Assembly (NCBI GenBank): GCA_046542305.1
Contig: JBKHBQ010000238.1
Location: 1 to 6,192 of the forward strand
Length of the DNA stretch: 6,192 bases
Origin: JBKHBQ01 sp046542305
GTDB lineage: Bacteria > Bacteroidota > Bacteroidia > Bacteroidales > 4484-276
Direction: 5' to 3'
Shown: positions 1-5,852 of the stretch, piece by piece
How positions within the stretch are numbered: position 1 is the stretch's first letter
Layout of the letters: each line of letters opens with the position of its first letter
Notes under the pieces: model-generated
The model's input: only the letters and a program-made list of their open reading frames with translations
Told to the model about the DNA's origin: nothing
The model's database searches: none
Program-made: the position numbers and the translations under genes

Positions 1-848
1 CCATTACAGGCAGCACATTCCACCGACCTTACAAATCGCAGGATGTTCTTGTTGCGGTCGCGTTTCAGGATATTTTCCATTACCGGAAGGATGCCTTTAT
101 AGTATCCGGTGTCGCGAGGTTTGGCGGTGATGCCGCTCCATTTCATCCGTGATTCGAGGGTGTGTTTTCCGTAAGGGATTTCGATCTTATCGCTGCCGTA
201 GAGGACCACCTGTTTTTGTTCGTGCGTCAGGTCTTTCCACGGAATGTCCACGTCGAATCCTTCCGCACGGCATACCTGGTCCAGCACGTCCATGGTCACC
301 TGCGAATAAATGATATAACCGCTGGGTGTGGTGATGACGAGTGCTCCCTCACGAAGGGTTTTTCCGGGATCGGCGATCAGCAGCTCCGGGTCGAGGCGGT
401 CTTCCACGCCAAGGCCGTTGCAGCGGAGGCAGGCTCCTTTTGGTGAATTGAACGAAAACAGGTTCCTATTGATGCCGGCAATGGCTTTTTCGGATTTCCC
501 CAGCCGGGCAAAGATCAGCCGGAGGTAGTCGTAAATGCCCGTTATGGTACCTACCGTCGAGCGCGGATTGCGAACCACCGATTTCTGATTCACGGCAATG
601 GCCGGTGAGAGGCCATCAATCCTTTCCACTTCCGGCCGTTTCATTTTTCCCAGAAACTGCCGGGCATAGCTCGAAAACGATCCGAGGTAGCGGCTTTCGG
701 CTTCGCGATAAATCACGTCGTACACCAGCGAAGATTTGCCGGAACCCGACACGCCGGTCACCACCACCAGTTTGTTTTTTGGAATTTCGAGGCTGATCTG
801 CCTCAGGTTGTTTTCAGAAGCCTTATGTATATTGATAAGAGAAGACAT
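1..848 (-). CDS. uvrA: UvrA-family excinuclease ATPase, N-terminal part (UvrA2-like, no UvrB-binding domain)
   Basis: This is the N-terminal 282 codons of a UvrA-family ABC ATPase, the DNA-damage sensor of nucleotide excision repair; the gene continues beyond the left edge. Seen directly: an N-terminal ENNLRQISLEIP segment, a Walker A motif GVSGSGKSS at residues 32-40, the UvrA block YLGSFSSYARQFLG at 54-67, GLSPAIAVNQK at 79-89 (Q-loop), RNPRSTVGT at 93-101 and YDYLRLIFARLG at 106-117. It then reaches LFSFNSPKGACLRCNGLG (130-147) after only about 12 residues. In canonical UvrA roughly 135-140 more residues lie here, including the UvrB-binding domain and the first CxxC of a zinc knuckle. A later CAACNG at the window edge fits the next zinc module. 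Known: class II UvrA (UvrA2) lacks the UvrB-binding domain. Inference: this is a paralogue beside a normal UvrA elsewhere, possibly acting in tolerance of DNA-binding compounds rather than incision. The ATG at 848 is chosen because homology begins at once; no Shine-Dalgarno is visible. Confidence 0.92.
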   Translation of the reverse strand, partial: MSSLINIHKASENNLRQISLEIPKNKLVVVTGVSGSGKSSLVYDVIYREAESRYLGSFSSYARQFLGKMKRPEVERIDGLSPAIAVNQKSVVRNPRSTVGTITGIYDYLRLIFARLGKSEKAIAGINRNLFSFNSPKGACLRCNGLGVEDRLDPELLIADPGKTLREGALVITTPSGYIIYSQVTMDVLDQVCRAEGFDVDIPWKDLTHEQKQVVLYGSDKIEIPYGKHTLESRMKWSGITAKPRDTGYYKGILPVMENILKRDRNKNILRFVRSVECAACN

Positions 849-864
849 GCTGCAATTTTTTTTG

Positions 865-872
865 CAAAGATC
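865..872 (-). promoter_or_regulatory. Possible -7 promoter element of the uvrA-like gene
   Basis: Reading the minus strand, GATCTTTG lies 16 bases before the ATG at 848 and differs from the Bacteroidota -7 consensus TAnnTTTG only in its first base. No TTTG was found at the expected -33 distance. The short leader between it and the start contains TGCAA-(T)6-TTGCA (851-866), a weak 5-bp inverted repeat. The assignment rests on one motif and its spacing. Confidence 0.4.
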
Positions 873-980
873 GGGTTTTCGATGGTTTGCCTGATATCTG
901 ATATTTCAAAACCGGATTCGGAACGAACGACCAGAAATTTTTTTTTATTAAAATAGCATTCTCAAATATCTCATTTTAGT

Positions 981-988
981 TATTTTTA
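981..988 (+). promoter_or_regulatory. Weak -7 candidate for the TPR gene
   Basis: TATTTTTA matches TAnnTTTG except in the last base and lies 32 bases before the ATG at 1021, within a strongly AT-rich stretch. No clear -33 partner is visible. In such AT-rich sequence a near match can occur by chance, so this is only the best candidate in the divergent gap 849-1020. Confidence 0.22.
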
Positions 989-1020
989 CTGCACTTCTAT
1001 AATAAAATCGAAAAACAGAA

Positions 1021-3465
1021 ATGAAAAGGATCATCCTTATTACCCTTATTGCATTAAAATGCAGCTTCCTGATCAATGCTCAGGAAACGCCTGATTTCAT
1101 CAAAAAGTACGAACCCTCCACCGGATTGTTCAGCAAGGAGTTGATCTCTTCGTCGATAAACGCGGAGCTGATTAACCCGGACGATTTCGAAGGCTTTTAC
1201 AAGCGCGGAATACTTAATCTTCAGAACGGGCTTTTTGCTGAGGCGATTGAAAGTTTCAGAAAGTTGATCCTTCCAGTGCCCGATATTGTCGGCGCAACCG
1301 AAGAAATCGCAGAACCTTACTATTATATAGGCCTTTGCAAAGCACAGATGAAGGAGTACGACAGCGCTATGTATTACTACAACAAGGCCCTGGAGCTGAT
1401 GCCCGCATATCCGGAGGCATACAATGAAAGGGGCGTACTAAAAATTCAGAACAACGATTATAAGGGTGCGGCCGGGGATTTTGAGAAAGCCATTCAATAC
1501 GACAACAGCTTTGCATTTGCCCATTACAATCTTGCATATTTAGTTTATTTATCAGGAAATAAAAGGGGATCAAAAAAAATCCTCAGAAAAATGAACAGGA
1601 AGTTCGAAGAGTTTCACGGTTCGCGCATGCTGCTGGGGTTGATTTATTTCGAAGAGCATAAATTGCACATGGCTGAAGGACAGTTTACCGAGGCAATAAA
1701 AATTAACCATGAGGTACTTATTGCCTTTTACCTGCGCGGACTTACGCGGATGGTTCTCGGTTTTACAAGCGGAGGATATCCGTACCTGCTTTCAGCGTAC
1801 ATTGATTTAGATCTTGCGAACAAACTCGATCCTGAGTTTCCTATGGCTTATGAACTAAAAGGCCTGATCGATCAGGCACAGGGAAATTATGCACTTGCCG
1901 CTGAAAATCGCTTCCTGTCACTGATATACCGGATGCAGGATTCAACTTTGCAGGCAATGGCATCCCCGGCAGATTGGATAAAACTCGACATTGCCAAAAT
2001 CTACTTTGATTCTGCAAACATTACCAGGGAAGATCGAAACATTACGCAGGCATATTTTATGGATTTCAGCACCATGAACGAGTTTGAAAAAAACCGCCAC
2101 ATTCGCAAACGACCTGAACTGAACCCCCGAAATGAATTAACTGCGAAGATCCAATTGCTGCAGTACATACAAGAAGAACAAATTGATTCCTTAACGGCTC
2201 TTCTGCCGAAGGTGTTGGTGTTCGATTCCACTAGTATGCATGTGCTTGCGATAAAAGCGGCAATTTTGTGCGAAGATGGAAAAACCGAAGAGGGCCTGGC
2301 GCTGATTGACAAACTGATCAGTCAAAATCCTGAAAATGCGTATTTGCGCCTCCTGATGGGCAATCAACAAAGTGCGGTAAGCCGGTATGAGGAAGCCATT
2401 GAGGAATACAATAAAGCGCTGGAAATTGCTCACACCTACACCGATCTGTTTCTTCAGCGGGCCAAAGCCTATGCCGCTATGGAACAATATGACAGTACGC
2501 TGGCTGATGTAGAAATGTACTTGCAGTTCTATCCTGAAAATGCCTATGCCTGGTATCTTGGCGGTTTTGCCAATTACAATCTGGATTTGCCCGGAGCGGC
2601 GATCAAAATGTTAGACAAATGCATCAATATTGATCCGGCCTATTTTCCGGCGTATCATTTTAAAGCGCTAAGCTATTTGCTGAAAAATGAAAAACAGAAA
2701 GCCATACAGTCATTCAGCCCACTGGTGTATACGATGGGGCCTCTTGGCTTGTATATGAGGGGAGAATTTAAAATGACGGAGCTAAATGATCCTGAAGGAG
2801 CTTTAAGCGATTTTGAGCGAGCCAACACATATAATCCTCCCTCAGGATTCCTCTACGAGGCCATGGGTGATGCCTACCGAAAAATGGATAAGATGAATTA
2901 TGCCTTTCACTTCTACAATGAAGCGCTTGCATGCGATTCTTCCGATGCCAGTCCGCTGATAAAAATCGGCGATTTGCATTCCCATAGAAAAACCTATGAT
3001 AAAGCCATCATGAGTTATGAAAAAGCACTTGAAACCGATTCGGTAAACATGTATGCATTGTCTGGCCTGGGGTATTGTTTGGTGCAAGTGGAGGATTACA
3101 ACAGGGCGCTCGGCTGCTACCTGGATGCAACCCGACTCGATACTACCGATGCCACTGCTTACGGTAATACCGGCTGGTGCTATTATCTGCTAGGTGATAT
3201 CGATCAATGCATTGCGTATTCAGAAAAGGCCATTGCCCTCGACAGCACTTCCCATTTCGCAAGGTTCAATATCGCCTTTGCCGTGCTGCATCAGGGAGAC
3301 TATGAAAAGGCTCAAATACTTTACAAACAGTCCTATTACCGGGCTTCCGCAGATAAAGAATGGGATCCTGAGGGTGCCATCGCCGACCTGCAAGACCTGA
3401 TCGAAAAGGGGATTATGGCCGAGGAAGCAAAAGCAGTTCTGAAGGAGATTTTTGGAGTGGAATAA
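1021..3465 (+). CDS. Exported tetratricopeptide (TPR) repeat protein, 814 aa
   Basis: A long superhelical TPR scaffold, probably periplasmic or outer-membrane associated. Residues 1-20 form a signal peptide (basic MKR, hydrophobic core, cleavage probably after INA before Q21). Cys14 is preceded by Lys, so it is not a lipobox and lipoprotein processing is unlikely. About 17-18 TPR units can be read by their spaced pattern (A/G at helix turns, aromatic residues, ending in DP, NP or DS). The first array spans about 55-300. A segment at about 300-400 has no clear TPR and includes a basic stretch around 358-370 (RHIRKRPELNPR). A second, more regular array runs from about 405 to 775, for example YEEAIEEYNKALEI at 456-469 and YDKAIMSYEKALETD at 659-673. 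The C-terminus (785-814) is a short helical cap. There is no enzymatic domain. TPR arrays bind peptides or assemble complexes; the partner here cannot be told. The ATG at 1021 is supported by the signal peptide directly following it. The gene is divergent from uvrA and 48 bases upstream of the MazG-like gene. Confidence 0.93.
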   Translation: MKRIILITLIALKCSFLINAQETPDFIKKYEPSTGLFSKELISSSINAELINPDDFEGFYKRGILNLQNGLFAEAIESFRKLILPVPDIVGATEEIAEPYYYIGLCKAQMKEYDSAMYYYNKALELMPAYPEAYNERGVLKIQNNDYKGAAGDFEKAIQYDNSFAFAHYNLAYLVYLSGNKRGSKKILRKMNRKFEEFHGSRMLLGLIYFEEHKLHMAEGQFTEAIKINHEVLIAFYLRGLTRMVLGFTSGGYPYLLSAYIDLDLANKLDPEFPMAYELKGLIDQAQGNYALAAENRFLSLIYRMQDSTLQAMASPADWIKLDIAKIYFDSANITREDRNITQAYFMDFSTMNEFEKNRHIRKRPELNPRNELTAKIQLLQYIQEEQIDSLTALLPKVLVFDSTSMHVLAIKAAILCEDGKTEEGLALIDKLISQNPENAYLRLLMGNQQSAVSRYEEAIEEYNKALEIAHTYTDLFLQRAKAYAAMEQYDSTLADVEMYLQFYPENAYAWYLGGFANYNLDLPGAAIKMLDKCINIDPAYFPAYHFKALSYLLKNEKQKAIQSFSPLVYTMGPLGLYMRGEFKMTELNDPEGALSDFERANTYNPPSGFLYEAMGDAYRKMDKMNYAFHFYNEALACDSSDASPLIKIGDLHSHRKTYDKAIMSYEKALETDSVNMYALSGLGYCLVQVEDYNRALGCYLDATRLDTTDATAYGNTGWCYYLLGDIDQCIAYSEKAIALDSTSHFARFNIAFAVLHQGDYEKAQILYKQSYYRASADKEWDPEGAIADLQDLIEKGIMAEEAKAVLKEIFGVE

Positions 3466-3487
3466 AACAGGTTCCTGAAAAAAATCC

Positions 3488-3495
3488 CACCTTTG
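3488..3495 (+). promoter_or_regulatory. Possible -7 element before the MazG-like gene; decides the start codon
   Basis: CACCTTTG differs from TAnnTTTG in its first base only and ends 18 bases before the ATG at 3514, with an A-rich leader between. This matches the spacing seen at the uvrA-like (16) and CPBP (20) genes. A possible TTG start at 3493 falls inside this element, which argues for the ATG at 3514. The upstream TPR gene ends only 22 bases before it, so read-through is also possible. Confidence 0.4.
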
Positions 3496-3513
3496 CCCAA
3501 AAAAAACAGCACC

Positions 3514-3852
3514 ATGTCCGATATTCAGCAGATCATCGATTTTATTACGGATTTCAGGAATCAGCGCAACTGGGCGCAGTTTCACAACCCGAAGGATCTG
3601 GCCCTGGCGCTTTCCATCGAAGCAGCCGAACTTAATGAGTTGTACCTGTGGAAAAAAGATAAAGAAATCGAGGCCATCAACCGCGAAAAGATTTCCGATG
3701 AACTGGCCGATGTACTGGTGTATGCCTTTTTTATTGCAGAAAAATATGGCTTCGACGTTAAAGACATCATCATGAATAAAATGGAAAAGAATGCCCGAAA
3801 ATATCCGGTGGAGAAATCGAAAAACCTGGCCACCAAATACACAAATTTATAA
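3514..3852 (+). CDS. MazG-like nucleotide pyrophosphohydrolase (dCTPase / RS21-C6 type), 112 aa
   Basis: A small all-alpha NTP pyrophosphohydrolase that would hydrolyse a nucleoside triphosphate to the monophosphate and pyrophosphate in the cytoplasm, clearing non-canonical or excess nucleotides. Seen: the N-terminal FRNQRNWAQFHNPKDLALAL (residues 14-33), which resembles the substrate-binding helix of dCTP pyrophosphatase-like proteins; the first metal-binding ExxE at Glu36/Glu39 in SIEAAELNELYLW; and the second, ExxD, at Glu63/Asp66 in ISDELADVLVY. NARKYP at 93-98 is the usual C-terminal motif. All four acidic ligands of the MazG fold are present and the length is normal for a single-domain member. 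The true nucleotide substrate cannot be read from sequence. An alternative TTG start at 3493 would add seven residues (MPKKNST) outside the domain; I prefer the ATG because the TTG overlaps a promoter-like TTTG. The gene converges on the 3866-4600 gene with a 13-base gap and no visible terminator hairpin. Confidence 0.9.
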   Translation: MSDIQQIIDFITDFRNQRNWAQFHNPKDLALALSIEAAELNELYLWKKDKEIEAINREKISDELADVLVYAFFIAEKYGFDVKDIIMNKMEKNARKYPVEKSKNLATKYTNL

Positions 3853-3865
3853 TTACTACAACAGT

Positions 3866-4600
3866 TTATTCGATGGCTGTGATATGGTTGTAAAATGCGA
3901 TGATATTCCTCAAATCCTCCTGATCTCTGACCTTTAGCTTGTTTTTCCGGATAAAGCGGTTCATTCTGCCGGCATCATCACCAAAAAGCTGAACGAAATC
4001 TTCACGTTTAAGGCTTACAGGTTTTGCCATCGTTTCCCCGAACTGCAAAAAGCAGTTGCATTCCTTGCAGAACATATCTTCACGGCAATCTACACCGGCA
4101 TCTTCACCTTCTGCCTTATGCAAGGAAGCCGTCCAGCGTTTCAGCAGGCGGCAGTTCCCATCCTCCAGTAATTCGAAATACCCGCTTTTTTCCTTTGCAT
4201 CGCAAAAGTAATTTGTGTATACAAATACTCTGTCGCCAATGCGCAGCAGGTCGATGTCCTCCTGATTGGCAATGGCGAGCGTATCGCTACCATCGGTAAA
4301 TTCCATTTGCTGCGTGTACAAATTGTACCGGAACCGGTGATCCCTGACGGCATTTCCATCTTTCATCAAAATCAGGCCATTCTGCCATTGCGCATTAAGA
4401 TAGGCTCCGGTTTCCCATCTGAATTGAGCTTTTGATGCCACAGATCCTCCGGTGTTTTTAAGCAGTTGCATACCCGCAGGTTCGAACGCTTCCTGCTTAT
4501 CGGCTACCTGTGGAAGGGAAGTTTTCTGAGGTTGTTGAGCCGGCAGCAGATACGGCCAGAGAATCAGGCCAAACGAAAAAATGCAGATTATTGTTTTCAT
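3866..4600 (-). CDS. Exported cysteine-rich protein of unknown function, 244 aa
   Basis: I do not recognise a named family. Residues 1-21 are a signal peptide (MK start, hydrophobic FGLILWPYLLPA core, cleavage probably after Ala21), so the protein is exported to the periplasm or outer membrane. The middle (about 65-155) is probably beta-rich, with YLNAQWQNGLILMKDG (67-82), RYNLYTQQMEF (91-101), RIGDRVFVYTNYF (120-132) and GYFELLEDGNC (140-150). The C-terminus, RFIRKNKLKVRDQEDLRNII (215-234), is helical and charged. From memory, this pattern (RYNLY..MEF, GYFELL, FIRKNKL..) recurs in uncharacterised Bacteroidota exported proteins; this is recollection, not a search. Odd: besides Cys6 in the signal peptide there are six cysteines, at 133, 150, 172, 178, 181 and 183, four of them clustered as CX5CX2CXC. 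They may form disulfides or bind a metal. The gene is divergent from the CPBP protease. The ATG is supported by the signal peptide; no Shine-Dalgarno is present. Confidence 0.88.
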   Translation of the reverse strand: MKTIICIFSFGLILWPYLLPAQQPQKTSLPQVADKQEAFEPAGMQLLKNTGGSVASKAQFRWETGAYLNAQWQNGLILMKDGNAVRDHRFRYNLYTQQMEFTDGSDTLAIANQEDIDLLRIGDRVFVYTNYFCDAKEKSGYFELLEDGNCRLLKRWTASLHKAEGEDAGVDCREDMFCKECNCFLQFGETMAKPVSLKREDFVQLFGDDAGRMNRFIRKNKLKVRDQEDLRNIIAFYNHITAIE

Positions 4601-4634
4601 GGCTTGTGGTATTTATGTTTAACAGTCAGAAAAA

Positions 4635-4695
4635 TTTCCTAAAAATTAGCAAAAAAAATCCACAAAAGCAAGCTAACATTCAATTTGTTAGGAAA
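4635..4695. repeat. Nested inverted CTAA/TTAG repeats in the divergent intergenic region
   Basis: TTTCCTAA (4635-4642) and TTAGGAAA (4688-4695) are a perfect 8-bp inverted repeat 45 bases apart. Inside it are CTAA-AAA-TTAG (4639-4649), TTAGC/GCTAA (4646-4650 with 4672-4676) and CTAAC/GTTAG (4673-4677 with 4687-4691, 9-base loop). The block lies between the divergent starts at 4600 and 4788, where an operator shared by both genes could sit. It also contains the best minus-strand -7 near match (TGCTTTTG, 4663-4670). The sequence is AT-rich, so part of this may be chance. Confidence 0.4.
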
Positions 4696-4759
4696 CGTAT
4701 AGATGTTTTAGATATGTTGGGCGTTTGCATACGAACAGCGATGCCATCGTTAAGCTGAT

Positions 4760-4767
4760 TATCTTTG
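4760..4767 (+). promoter_or_regulatory. Bacteroidota -7 promoter element of the CPBP protease gene
   Basis: TATCTTTG is a perfect match to TAnnTTTG and is followed by CAC, a common continuation in Bacteroidota promoters. It ends 20 bases before the ATG at 4788, which predicts a very short leader of roughly 15 bases. A TTTG at 4724-4727 is about 32 bases upstream, too far for the usual -33 spacing of about 19-21. Confidence 0.6.
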
Positions 4768-4787
4768 CACTTTCTTAATGGAAAAAA

Positions 4788-5726
4788 ATGCACTACAGGG
4801 AACCACTGCTATATAATCAATCCTCATTTGTCAAGCTGCTGATCTTGCTGTTGATCGTGGTCCTTTCAGGATTTCTATCATTTTTTCTGGGAATTCTTGG
4901 GGCACTGCCGATTTTTGGTGCGGATGTCATGGAAACATTATCCGGCACAATTGATCCTGACGATCGCACCTACATTTCCATGATGAAGTTTTTTCAGGTG
5001 ATCAACCAACTGGGCATTTTCATCATCCCGAGTGTGATCTTCGCCCTGCTTGTCACCAACAATGTCGCCGGCTACCTGAGTCTCGACAGGTTTCCACGCG
5101 CTGTGTCGGCGCTCTTAACCATTTTGCTCATTTACACGATGCTCCCGGCGATCCATGCACTGGTGCAGGTAAACGAGCATCTTCAACTGCCCGGTAATCT
5201 GGAAGGTTTAGAAGAATGGATGAAGGAAAGCGAAAGCGCTGCAGCCCGGCTCACAGAAGCATTTCTGAATACCGGTTCCCCTATGGGGTTGTTGTTCAAT
5301 TTGTTTATGGTGGGAGTTTTGGCTGCCGTGGGAGAGGAATTATTGTTCCGTTCTGTTTTGATCAGGCTGTTCAGGGGATGGTTTGGCAATGTGCATATGG
5401 CGGTGATTGTATCATCATTGCTCTTCAGCGCCTTTCACCTCCAGTTTTATGGATTTCTTCCCAGATTCATGCTTGGGCTTGTTTTCGGATACCTTTTTGT
5501 CTGGTCTGGATCAGTATGGCTTCCAATCCTCGCACATTTCGTTAATAATGCTTCGGCCGTAATTGTGTATTTTCTGGCAAACAAAGGTGTACTGAAGGAG
5601 GATGTGAAAGATTTCGGCGCGACCGATAATTATCTGCTTCTGATCATTGCAACGCTGATTTCTTTTCTAATCGGAGGTTACATTTATTTTTCAGAACGCC
5701 GCAAACGATTATCGCCACAGGCATAG
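4788..5726 (+). CDS. CPBP-family intramembrane metalloprotease (CAAX protease / Abi type), 312 aa
   Basis: A multi-pass inner-membrane glutamic/metallo-type protease of the CPBP (CAAX-processing and bacteriocin-immunity) family. All three family motifs are present: EExxxR at Glu183/Glu184/Arg188 in GEELLFR, FxxxH at Phe213/His217 in FSAFH, and HxxxN at His250/Asn254 in HFVNN. About eight membrane segments can be seen, roughly at 14-40, 67-90, 104-125, 165-187, 202-219, 222-240, 243-262 and 281-301, with a positive C-terminal tail (ERRKRLSPQA). A hydrophilic loop at about 126-163 precedes the catalytic core. Bacterial members have been linked to prenylated or peptide substrates, bacteriocin self-immunity or envelope maintenance; no bacteriocin-like small gene is visible nearby, so the role is open. 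The ATG at 4788 has an A-rich context (GAAAAAA) and starts immediately before the first membrane region. An out-of-frame ATG at 4778 opens a 12-codon reading frame that overlaps the start. Confidence 0.92.
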   Translation: MHYREPLLYNQSSFVKLLILLLIVVLSGFLSFFLGILGALPIFGADVMETLSGTIDPDDRTYISMMKFFQVINQLGIFIIPSVIFALLVTNNVAGYLSLDRFPRAVSALLTILLIYTMLPAIHALVQVNEHLQLPGNLEGLEEWMKESESAAARLTEAFLNTGSPMGLLFNLFMVGVLAAVGEELLFRSVLIRLFRGWFGNVHMAVIVSSLLFSAFHLQFYGFLPRFMLGLVFGYLFVWSGSVWLPILAHFVNNASAVIVYFLANKGVLKEDVKDFGATDNYLLLIIATLISFLIGGYIYFSERRKRLSPQA

Positions 5727-5746
5727 GGCGATACTCGTCATGTACC

Positions 5747-5775
5747 GGGCATATACTCAGAATATAAGCCCCCCC
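5747..5775 (+). terminator. Weak hairpin after the CPBP gene, possible terminator
   Basis: GGGC-ATAT (5747-5754) can pair with ATAT-AA-GCCC (5762-5771) with a two-base bulge and a 7-base loop. It is followed by a run of C (5769-5775) and, only from 5792, a T tract (TTTTTTT). The stem is short and the T tract is displaced, so this is a poor intrinsic terminator, but it is the only hairpin in the gap between 5726 and 5853. Confidence 0.22.
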
Positions 5776-5799
5776 GTTAGGATTTATAGTATTTTTTTG

Positions 5800-5807
5800 T
5801 AAATTTG
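5800..5807 (+). promoter_or_regulatory. Bacteroidota -7 promoter element of the right-edge surface protein gene
   Basis: TAAATTTG is a perfect TAnnTTTG match, 45 bases before the ATG at 5853, giving a predicted leader of about 40 bases that ends in an A-rich stretch. No clear TTTG at -33 is seen. Together with the hairpin at 5747 it suggests this gene is transcribed separately from the CPBP gene. Confidence 0.5.
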
Positions 5808-5852
5808 ATGCGTTCGGCAACATTTCCGAAAAAAAATTAATCCTAAACAATT

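Noticed and set aside
162..796. Plus-strand open frames opposite the uvrA-like gene
   Set aside because: They lie antisense to a strongly conserved UvrA reading frame and their translations show no recognisable pattern.
1021..1080. Lipoprotein signal at Cys14 of the TPR protein
   Set aside because: The residue before the cysteine is Lys and the hydrophobic segment continues past it; INA before Gln21 is a better type I cleavage site.
1367..3087. Several minus-strand open frames inside the TPR gene
   Set aside because: They are antisense shadows of a continuous repeat-containing frame; none has a signal peptide, domain or plausible start context.
1201..3400. Repeated DNA within the TPR gene as a repeat array
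   Set aside because: The repeats are degenerate at protein level only; no near-identical DNA copies were seen.
3469..3486. CAGG-TT-CCTG followed by A-rich sequence as a terminator of the TPR gene
   Set aside because: A two-base loop cannot form a stable hairpin and the following tract is A rather than T on the coding strand.
3220..3585. Minus-strand frame of 121 codons spanning the TPR and MazG-like genes
   Set aside because: It overlaps the ends of two well-supported plus-strand genes and has no recognisable domain.
4510..4758. Plus-strand frame crossing the start of the cysteine-rich gene and the intergenic region
   Set aside because: Half is antisense to a signal peptide and the rest translates AT-rich intergenic sequence; no start context or domain.
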